Positions 1 through 4,798 of a stretch of 7,137 bases of DNA are shown one piece after another. The DNA comes from Candidatus Omnitrophota bacterium (GTDB taxonomy: Bacteria; Omnitrophota; Gorgyraeia; Zapsychrales; JANLHA01). A program made the translations under genes and the position numbers. The stretch is taken from the NCBI GenBank assembly GCA_024653845.1, contig JANLHA010000225.1, positions 1-7,137 of the forward strand. Reading direction: 5' to 3'. Each line of letters opens with the position of its first letter. Position 1 is the first letter of the stretch. Below the pieces are notes generated by a model. The model ran no database searches. It was not told the DNA's origin and saw only the letters and a program-made list of their open reading frames with translations.

Positions 1-929
1 TCTGTCTCCACGCCGGCAACCTTATTTTTCTCGACGTACATCTTTCCTAAAATCCCTTCCCGCAACGCTTTCTTAAACCACGTCGCCAGAATCAGCGAAT
101 GATAAATCTCTCGCAACGGGGCAAAATTTTCACCTTCGTTGACCTCGCGTTCAATGGCAGGAAGAATAATTTCGCGCAGGACTGAGGATATTGCTTCGTC
201 GGGCTTCACCCTCATTACAGTAACATCCTTTTTTTGACTATCCGCTACACGCTTCTGACTATCCGCTAAGTATTCCTCCTCCAGCATCACCTTCAACCTC
301 GCCTCCACCACGAACGCGACGTCGTTATTCACCCACACTTCGGCCTTCTCCGGCACAATCCACACTTTTTGAAAAGTATCGACGGGGATTTGCGTTGTCC
401 CTAACTCCTTTGCCGCCTTTTCATAAACCGCTGTCCAAAATTTCTTGCCCAATTCATTCTCTGGATACATGAGCGATGCCGTCAGTTGCTTTAAAAGATA
501 ATCCTGGGCGAGCATGTCCCGTCCCATTTCCGTGATTCCAAAGGCATCAGGAATGATCCGGTCCGGCTCCTCCGGCGACAAGTTCACCCACAAATCTTTC
601 TCCGGAACGGTCAGCGAGGCCAGAAAATATTTAATCAATTGAATTGTTTTCTCTTGGATTTTATCGACGGGACGGTCCCCTGTGTCCACAATGAAGTCCA
701 GACGAAAAGGATGATCAGGATGGACCTTGAGACCTTTAAGAACAGGTGGGAAAACGACTGGGCTCAAATCCAATCGCATACCCGGCGAGGGAAGAAAGAG
801 TTGCCCCTGAGCGTAAACCTCAGAAACGGGAAGGGCACTAGGAATCCCCAGTGTTAACGATAGAAAAAAAGACACAAAGACTCTGGCACTTTGCATAGGA
901 TAAAATTTCTTGGATAGCCGACGTGACAT
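1..929 (-). CDS. Secreted Omnitrophota-type protein of unknown function (C-terminus cut off)
   Basis: The reading frame is open from ATG at 929 to the left window edge (309 codons visible, C-terminus missing). An in-frame TGA at 933-935 limits the start. ATG 929 is preferred over the ATG at 896 because it adds a basic n-region (MSRRLSKKFY) before a hydrophobic stretch at about residues 17-33, giving a standard signal peptide with likely cleavage after V-Y-A (residue 40). No good Shine-Dalgarno precedes either ATG. The mature part carries SPGMRLDLSP (48-57), YFLASLTVPEKDLWVNLSP (101-119), TEMGRDMLAQDYLLKQ (133-148), VDTFQKVWIVPEKA (183-196) and NEGENFAPLR (264-273). From memory, these motifs mark a large exported or cell-envelope protein family common in Omnitrophota genomes; no function is known to me. 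It lies 32 bp after bioF on the same strand and could be read from the same transcript. The AT-rich gap could also hold a weak promoter. Family recognition is moderately sure, function unassigned. Confidence 0.8.
   Translation of the reverse strand, partial: MSRRLSKKFYPMQSARVFVSFFLSLTLGIPSALPVSEVYAQGQLFLPSPGMRLDLSPVVFPPVLKGLKVHPDHPFRLDFIVDTGDRPVDKIQEKTIQLIKYFLASLTVPEKDLWVNLSPEEPDRIIPDAFGITEMGRDMLAQDYLLKQLTASLMYPENELGKKFWTAVYEKAAKELGTTQIPVDTFQKVWIVPEKAEVWVNNDVAFVVEARLKVMLEEEYLADSQKRVADSQKKDVTVMRVKPDEAISSVLREIILPAIEREVNEGENFAPLREIYHSLILATWFKKALREGILGKMYVEKNKVAGVET
228..269 (-). repeat. Two tandem 21-bp units inside the secreted protein gene
   Basis: Two adjacent 21-bp units (269-249 and 248-228 on the minus strand) share 15 of 21 bases, including the exact core TAGCGGATAGTCA. 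They encode LADSQKR and VADSQKK (residues 221-234). The duplication keeps the frame and sits at the end of a conserved helix-like segment (RLKVMLEEEY), just before a stretch without obvious conservation, so it probably lies in a tolerant surface loop. Confidence 0.75.
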
Positions 930-961
930 ACATCAAATATAAAACATTCTTATATAGAAAA

Positions 962-2128
962 CTAGTTAATCGGGCCTTCGATGTGTTTCAAAAAATAATC
1001 CAAATCCTCTCGTGTATGCGTCGCCATCACGGCGACTCTAAGGCGTGCGGTGTTCATCGGCACCGTCGGAGGTCGGATCGCCGATACAAAAATCCCCTGC
1101 TCCCACAATTGCTTTGAGAATTCAACTGCATGCTGTGAGGCCCCCACCACAATCGGGATGATGGGAGTTTCGGTCGATAACGTATCCAAGCCCATCGACC
1201 TCAAACCTTCCTGGACATAACGCGTATTATTCCAAAGCTTCTCTCGACGCTCCGGCTCATCTTCAATAATCTCGACTCCCCGTCGAGACGCCGCAGCCAC
1301 AGCAGCTGGCAAAGCCGTCGTATAAATAAAACTCCGGGCTTTATTGATCAAAACTTCAATCAATTCTTTGGATCCACAACAGTACGCACCAAAAGATCCT
1401 GCAGCTTTGGATAAAGTCCCCATCTGAATGATGTTTTTATCGTCGATCCCAAAATGCTCTAAAGCACCTTTCCCATTCTTACCAAGAACTCCGAGGGCAT
1501 GTGCATCGTCAATCATCGCAGTGCATCCATATTTGTGGGCCAGATCAACAATCCCTGGCAGGGGAGCAATATCACCGTCCATGCTAAAAACACTATCGGT
1601 GATGATCGCTCTCTTCTTATGTCCTGTCGACGCTTTGATCATTTCTTCTAAAGCCTTTAAGTCACAATGCGGATAACGCTTGAATTCTGCCTGACTTAAA
1701 GCGATCCCGTCGATGATCGAGGCATGATTCAATCGGTCCGAAAAAATGATATCATCTCGGCCAAACAAAGAAGAAATGATTCCAACATTCGCCATGTACC
1801 CGCTACTAAAAAGGAGCGCTGCTTCTGTCCCCTTGAACGTCGCCAATTTCTCCTCGAGCCTTCGGTGCGACGACATCGTCCCGCAGACCAATCTCGACGC
1901 TCCCGACCCAAATCCTTCAGTCTGCATCGCCTCGGTTGCTGCCTGTACCAGACGTGGATCCTCAGCCAGGCCCAAATAATTGTTCGAACAAAAATTTAAA
2001 ACACGCTTTCCATTGACGACAATTTCTCGTCCCTGCGATCCCGAAACGTCTCGCAATGTACGCCTTAAGCCTTTTTGATCAAGCTGCGCTAAATCTTTTT
2101 CAAAAGAATGATGCGTGGCATCTTTCAT
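962..2128 (-). CDS. bioF: 8-amino-7-oxononanoate synthase (BioF, KAPA synthase)
   Basis: A 388-residue alpha-oxoamine synthase of the PLP fold-type I class. It should condense pimeloyl thioester with L-alanine to 8-amino-7-oxononanoate, CoA/ACP and CO2, the first committed ring-assembly step of biotin synthesis in the cytoplasm. Visible features: GSGASRLVCGT (74-84), the NHAS motif with PLP-stacking His135, DDAHALG with Asp207 (pyridine N) and His210, and the TLSK motif with Schiff-base Lys241 followed by AAGSFGAY. The C-terminal domain ends with the RPPTVP...ARLRV segment typical of the family. Length is normal. The family also contains 2-amino-3-ketobutyrate CoA ligase (Kbl), which the sequence alone does not fully exclude. 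The birA neighbour and the predicted BirA operator upstream of the cluster favour BioF. Its ATG overlaps the birA TGA (ATGA, 2125-2128), so translational coupling is likely. A GGAGA at 2141-2145 is 12 nt upstream. Confidence 0.9.
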   Translation of the reverse strand: MKDATHHSFEKDLAQLDQKGLRRTLRDVSGSQGREIVVNGKRVLNFCSNNYLGLAEDPRLVQAATEAMQTEGFGSGASRLVCGTMSSHRRLEEKLATFKGTEAALLFSSGYMANVGIISSLFGRDDIIFSDRLNHASIIDGIALSQAEFKRYPHCDLKALEEMIKASTGHKKRAIITDSVFSMDGDIAPLPGIVDLAHKYGCTAMIDDAHALGVLGKNGKGALEHFGIDDKNIIQMGTLSKAAGSFGAYCCGSKELIEVLINKARSFIYTTALPAAVAAASRRGVEIIEDEPERREKLWNNTRYVQEGLRSMGLDTLSTETPIIPIVVGASQHAVEFSKQLWEQGIFVSAIRPPTVPMNTARLRVAVMATHTREDLDYFLKHIEGPIN

Positions 2129-3078
2129 CTTAGCACCATGTCTCCCGCTAACTTTTTGATCACTTCTCCGCGATCATTTCGCAGCAACAATCCACCATCC
2201 TCCGCAAGTCCGATCGCCTCACCCTCTAAAACATCTTTTCCATCGTAGAATTTAATTCTTTTTCCTATCATATCCGAAAGTTCTTTCCAGCGAGGCATAA
2301 TGCTTTTGAATCCATCTCGCTGAAAAATCAAATACCATTCTTCTAGAGACTCTAAAATTTTCTGAAAAATTTCAATCCGCGTGAGATCTTTAGCCCCTGC
2401 CGCCTTCAAAGAGGTCGCCCCTACAGGAAGTTGCTGCAGAGGCGTATTCACGTTCAGGCCGACCCCTAAGACAACAAATCTCACTCGATCCATTTCAGCA
2501 TTCAATTCCATCAAGAGCCCTGCCACTTTTTGATCATTGATCAAAATGTCATTTGGCCATTTGATTTTTACTGGTAAATTCGTCGCACTCTGAATGGCTT
2601 CACAAACCCCCACGGCGCACACCAATGTCAATTGAGAAACAACACTCAACGAAACTTGGGGCCGCAAAATCACCGACATATAAATCCCTTTTCCTTTTGG
2701 AGAAATCCAATTGCGACCCAATCGTCCTCGACCCTTGGTTTGGCTTTCGGCACAAACAACAGTCCCTTCTGGGGCACCTTGTATTCCGAGTGCGACGGCC
2801 TCATCCATCGTCGAGGAAACCGTCTCATGATAAATGATTTTTTGTCCGAGAATATTAGCTTTGAGACCTTGTTGAATTTCCTGCGGATAAAGCTTGTCGG
2901 GTAAAGACAGCAAACGATAACCACGATGGGGAACCGCCTCAATTTCGTAACCTTGTTCGCGAAGGTCTTCGATGTGTTTCCAGATGCCCGCGCGGCTGAT
3001 TTTCAGATGACGACTCAAGTCCTCACCGGAGAAATACCCGTCGGATTGGCGCAAAAATTGTAAGATTTGGGGTTGCAT
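2125..3078 (-). CDS. birA: Bifunctional biotin-protein ligase / biotin operon repressor (BirA)
   Basis: A 317-residue class II biotin ligase. It makes biotinyl-5'-AMP and transfers biotin to a lysine of carrier proteins such as the acetyl-CoA carboxylase BCCP subunit. With the adenylate bound it dimerises and binds DNA. Residues 1-56 form a winged helix-turn-helix (FSGEDLSRHLKISRAGIWKH, then wing HRGYRL), so it should be a repressor as well as an enzyme. The catalytic domain shows SST (88-90), ESQTKGRGRLGRNW (111-124) with Arg119 matching E. coli Arg118, KWPND (173-177), Lys184 in the QKVAGLL segment matching E. coli Lys183, and GVGLNVN (205-211). The small C-terminal SH3-like domain ends at DMVLR. 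ATG 3078 has no visible Shine-Dalgarno. Its leader is the arm of a large inverted repeat, so translation may depend on RNA folding. It overlaps bioF by 4 bp. Its likely operator lies at 4403-4435. Confidence 0.95.
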   Translation of the reverse strand: MQPQILQFLRQSDGYFSGEDLSRHLKISRAGIWKHIEDLREQGYEIEAVPHRGYRLLSLPDKLYPQEIQQGLKANILGQKIIYHETVSSTMDEAVALGIQGAPEGTVVCAESQTKGRGRLGRNWISPKGKGIYMSVILRPQVSLSVVSQLTLVCAVGVCEAIQSATNLPVKIKWPNDILINDQKVAGLLMELNAEMDRVRFVVLGVGLNVNTPLQQLPVGATSLKAAGAKDLTRIEIFQKILESLEEWYLIFQRDGFKSIMPRWKELSDMIGKRIKFYDGKDVLEGEAIGLAEDGGLLLRNDRGEVIKKLAGDMVLR

Positions 3079-3087
3079 ATTTATTTG

Positions 3088-3207
3088 AATATCTGGGGAT
3101 AGGGATGATTCCTGAGTGAACTCCGGTCACCGGCTTCAATAAGGTTTTCAATTCTAGTGGAGACGGTGATCGTGTGAACGAAGGAGTCATCCCTATCCCC
3201 AGATATT
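3088..3207. repeat. 120-bp inverted-repeat element between nifS and birA
   Basis: Perfect 21-bp inverted arms lie at 3088-3108 and 3187-3207 (left arm AATATCTGGGGATAGGGATG followed by A). Inside them, TCCT 3110-3113 pairs with AGGA 3182-3185, and TCACCG 3127-3132 pairs with CGGTGA 3164-3169, leaving an apical loop of about 31 nt. The position 3109/3186 is a U-G wobble in plus-strand RNA but an A/C mismatch in minus-strand RNA. The element fills almost the whole 140-bp gap, starting 11 bp after the nifS stop and ending 9 bp before the birA ATG. No long T-run follows it on the coding strand, so it is not a standard intrinsic terminator. No clear target-site duplication flanks it. It may be a MITE/REP-like mobile repeat, an RNA stability or attenuation element, or both. 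Confidence 0.85.
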
Positions 3208-3218
3208 TCTAAAATTAT

Positions 3219-4358
3219 TTAATCTCTCAATCTCTTAATAATTCTCGGCAGCTGCTCCAGGAAATAATCAATCTCTTCTTCCTTCGTCCATCGCCCAATC
3301 GTCACTCGCAACGCTCCATAGGCCAGCTCGTCGGGAAGTCCGGTCGCTCGCAACACATGCGAAGGCTCAAGCGCACCCGACGTGCAAGCTGATCCCATCG
3401 ACGCTGAAATCCCCGCCATATCCAAGCTCATCAACAATGATTCTCCTTGGACCTTTTCAAAAGCAAAATGAGAATTGTTCGGAAGTCGTTTTTCAGGATG
3501 TCCATTCAACCGCGCTCCAGACACAGACTTCAAAATTCCGTCGATCAATTTCTGACGCAAACGTATTTGTTCACTGACCTCGGTTTCCATATTTTGCGAA
3601 GCCAACTCAATCGCTTTCGCCAATCCTACCGCTCCCGCCACATTTTGTGTTGAAGCTCGTCGATTTTTCTCCTGATCACCGCCAAATAAAAATTTTTCTA
3701 AACGAATTCCCTCGCGGATATACAACGCCCCCATTCCCTTAGGACCATAAAATTTATGCGCCGACAAAGAAAGTAAGTCCACCCCCATCTCTCCAACATC
3801 AACAGGAACATGTCCTACGGTTTGCACCGCATCAACGTGAAAACAAATTCCCCGGGCTTTCATCAGGCGACCGATCTCCGCAATTGGCTGAATGGTTCCA
3901 ATTTCGTTATTTGCATGCATCACTGAAACGAAAATCGTCTCCTCGCTGATGATCTTTTGAAGAGCCTCAACATCCACCATTCCATACCTATCCGCATTCA
4001 GATAGGTGATTCGAAAACCGTTCTTCTCTAAATATTCTGCTGGTTCTAAGACGGAATGATGTTCAATCCGACTCACAATGATGTGATTACCGCGGCTTTT
4101 CAAATTTTCCGCTGCGCCAAAAAGGGCATGATTATTCGATTCTGTGCCTCCTGAAGTAAAAATGATTTCCGAAGACTTGGCCCCTATAAAAGTGGCCACC
4201 TTCTGGCGAGCATCTTCCAAAGCTTTATTGGCCTCGCGTCCTACTCCATGCGGACTCGAAGCATTGCCAAACTTCTCGAAAAAAAACGGCTTCATAGCTT
4301 CAACAACCAATGGATCGGTCGGCGCTGTAGCGGCATAGTCAAAATAAATTTTTTTCAT
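3219..4358 (-). CDS. nifS: Cysteine desulfurase, NifS/IscS family
   Basis: A 379-residue PLP enzyme that takes sulfur from L-cysteine, giving alanine and an enzyme persulfide for Fe-S cluster assembly, thio-cofactors or tRNA thiolation in the cytoplasm. Motifs: YFDYAATAPTDP (5-16), GGTESNN (70-76), EHH with His100 stacking on PLP, HANNEIGTIQP (148-158), HVDAVQ with Asp176 and Gln179, SAHKFYGPKG with Schiff-base Lys202, and GSACTSG (322-328) with catalytic Cys325 on the mobile loop, which marks group I (NifS/IscS) rather than SufS. The length fits the compact NifS forms; which subtype it is cannot be settled here. Start ATG 4358 has a strong Shine-Dalgarno (GGAGG, 4365-4369, 6-nt spacer). It is the first gene of the minus-strand cluster, ahead of birA-bioF, and its promoter overlaps a predicted BirA operator. 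No iscU, iscR or nifU is visible nearby. Confidence 0.95.
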   Translation of the reverse strand: MKKIYFDYAATAPTDPLVVEAMKPFFFEKFGNASSPHGVGREANKALEDARQKVATFIGAKSSEIIFTSGGTESNNHALFGAAENLKSRGNHIIVSRIEHHSVLEPAEYLEKNGFRITYLNADRYGMVDVEALQKIISEETIFVSVMHANNEIGTIQPIAEIGRLMKARGICFHVDAVQTVGHVPVDVGEMGVDLLSLSAHKFYGPKGMGALYIREGIRLEKFLFGGDQEKNRRASTQNVAGAVGLAKAIELASQNMETEVSEQIRLRQKLIDGILKSVSGARLNGHPEKRLPNNSHFAFEKVQGESLLMSLDMAGISASMGSACTSGALEPSHVLRATGLPDELAYGALRVTIGRWTKEEEIDYFLEQLPRIIKRLRD

Positions 4359-4372
4359 TCTGATCCTCCAAT

Positions 4373-4404
4373 AATGAGAAATATTACCTTATCTTATTCT
4401 CATT
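4373..4404. promoter_or_regulatory. Second dyad overlapping the nifS -10 and start site
   Basis: AATGAGAA (4373-4380) and TTCTCATT (4397-4404) form a perfect 8-bp inverted repeat with a 16-bp spacer. It encloses the -10 hexamer and most of the promoter spacer, and abuts the predicted transcription start. The layout suits a repressor site. I do not recognise the consensus: it is not a clear Fur box and not an IscR site. Confidence 0.4.
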
Positions 4405-4409
4405 GTCAA
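4381..4409 (-). promoter_or_regulatory. Promoter of nifS (probably nifS-birA-bioF)
   Basis: Read on the minus strand: -35 TTGACA (4409-4404), 17-bp spacer, -10 TAATAT (4386-4381). The -35 is a consensus match and the -10 has one deviation. Transcription should start near 4374, giving a leader of about 16 nt that carries the nifS Shine-Dalgarno. The -35 hexamer lies wholly within the left half of the predicted BirA operator, so bound repressor would block sigma-factor contact. Confidence 0.8.
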
Positions 4410-4435
4410 CCTGAAGCAAATACAGTGGTTGACAA
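4403..4435. promoter_or_regulatory. Predicted BirA operator (biotin box)
   Basis: TTGTCAACC (4403-4411), a 15-bp spacer, then GGTTGACAA (4427-4435) form a perfect inverted repeat that extends by two more bases outward (CA...TG, 4401-4437). The published BirA operator of many bacteria is TTGTAAACC-N14 to 16-GGTTTACAA. Each half-site here differs at one base only (C for A, mirrored), and the spacing is right. The site covers the nifS -35. The window encodes a BirA with an N-terminal winged helix, so the cognate regulator is two features away. Sequence match and context are seen directly; binding is inferred. Confidence 0.78.
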
Positions 4436-4443
4436 TGCAAGAC

Positions 4444-4457
4444 CAGAAAATTTTCTG
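4444..4457. repeat. 14-bp perfect palindrome
   Basis: CAGAAAATTTTCTG is a perfect 14-bp palindrome between the predicted BirA operator and the tRNA promoter. Its AT-rich centre limits its significance. It could be a protein-binding site or chance. Confidence 0.35.
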
Positions 4458-4472
4458 TAAAAAGCCTCTCAA

Positions 4473-4501
4473 TTGACAAAAATATTCCTCAATGCTATAT
4501 T
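4473..4501 (+). promoter_or_regulatory. tRNA operon promoter
   Basis: -35 TTGACA (4473-4478), 17-bp spacer, -10 TATATT (4496-4501), with a TGC extension in front of the -10. The discriminator is GC-rich (GGGGC, 4502-4506), as in stable-RNA promoters repressed by ppGpp in other bacteria. The start should lie near 4507-4509, leaving a leader of about 72 nt before tRNA-Ala. It drives tRNA-Ala and probably tRNA-Leu and the downstream genes. Confidence 0.8.
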
Positions 4502-4518
4502 GGGGCACGATTTTTTGT

Positions 4519-4556
4519 TGGGCGCTGCCCTCAAAAGGACAAGCACCCAGATTTTT
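4519..4556 (+). promoter_or_regulatory. Hairpin with T-tract in the tRNA leader
   Basis: TGGG (4519-4522) pairs with CCCA (4546-4549) and GCT (4524-4526) with AGC (4542-4544), around one C/A mismatch. CCT (4529-4531) pairs with AGG (4536-4538) over a CAAA loop. The stem is followed by five T (4552-4556). The shape resembles a weak intrinsic terminator or attenuator between the promoter and the first tRNA, or a short leader RNA. It may simply be processed off the precursor. Confidence 0.35.
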
Positions 4557-4580
4557 CCATAAAAACTTTTGATGTAATCT

Positions 4581-4653
4581 GGGGCTGTAGCTCAGTTGGG
4601 AGAGCGCTTCAATGGCATTGAAGAGGTCGTCGGTTCGATCCCGTCCAGCTCCA
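4581..4653 (+). tRNA. tRNA-Ala (anticodon GGC)
   Basis: A 73-nt cloverleaf: acceptor GGGGCTG / CAGCTCC (one G-U pair), D-stem GCTC/GAGC with loop AGTTGGGA, anticodon stem CTTCA/TGAAG with loop ATGGCAT, T-loop TTCGATC, discriminator A. The anticodon GGC (4614-4616) reads alanine GCC/GCU codons. The T-stem GTCGG/CCGTC has one T-T mismatch. CCA is not encoded (CTG follows), so a tRNA nucleotidyltransferase must add it. Confidence 0.95.
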
Positions 4654-4700
4654 CTGATCATTTAAAATTTTTGGTAGTTGTTGTTCATTTAAAAATATTT

Positions 4701-4784
4701 GCTGGGGTGGCGGAACTGGTATACGCGCTGGTCTCAAAAACCAGTCAGGGCAACCTGGTGAGGGTTCGATTCCCTCCCCCAGCA
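4701..4784 (+). tRNA. tRNA-Leu (anticodon CAA)
   Basis: An 84-nt class II tRNA: acceptor GCTGGGG / CCCCAGC, anticodon stem CTGGT/ACCAG with loop CTCAAAA, anticodon CAA (4735-4737) reading UUG, long variable arm with stem CAGG-GCAA-CCTG, T-arm GAGGG-TTCGATT-CCCTC, discriminator A. CCA is not encoded. It follows tRNA-Ala by 47 nt with no promoter between them, so the two are probably co-transcribed. Confidence 0.95.
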
Positions 4785-4798
4785 CAAATTTTCCCACC

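Noticed and set aside
639..1117. Plus-strand ORFs at 639-857 and 923-1117
   Set aside because: They lie opposite the secreted protein and bioF, have no ribosome-binding site and give compositionally odd peptides; shadows of the real genes.
962..2128. Calling the bioF gene 2-amino-3-ketobutyrate CoA ligase (kbl)
   Set aside because: The two families are close, but overlap with birA and a biotin operator in front of the cluster favour BioF; no threonine dehydrogenase gene is nearby.
3088..3207. Reading the large inverted repeat as a simple Rho-independent terminator of nifS
   Set aside because: The stem is 21+ bp with a large internal region and loop, and no T-run follows on the transcribed strand; the element reaches almost to the birA start.
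4429..4457. A rightward promoter using the TTGACA inside the right half of the BirA box
   Set aside because: No acceptable -10 hexamer is found at 16-18 bp; the TTGACA there is a by-product of the operator symmetry, and a better promoter lies at 4473-4501.
4389..4661. Minus-strand ORF beginning MISGAGRDRTDDLFNAIEAL
   Set aside because: It is the antisense of tRNA-Ala; GAGRDRTDDL-type peptides are well-known false proteins from tRNA genes, and the rest overlaps the promoter region.
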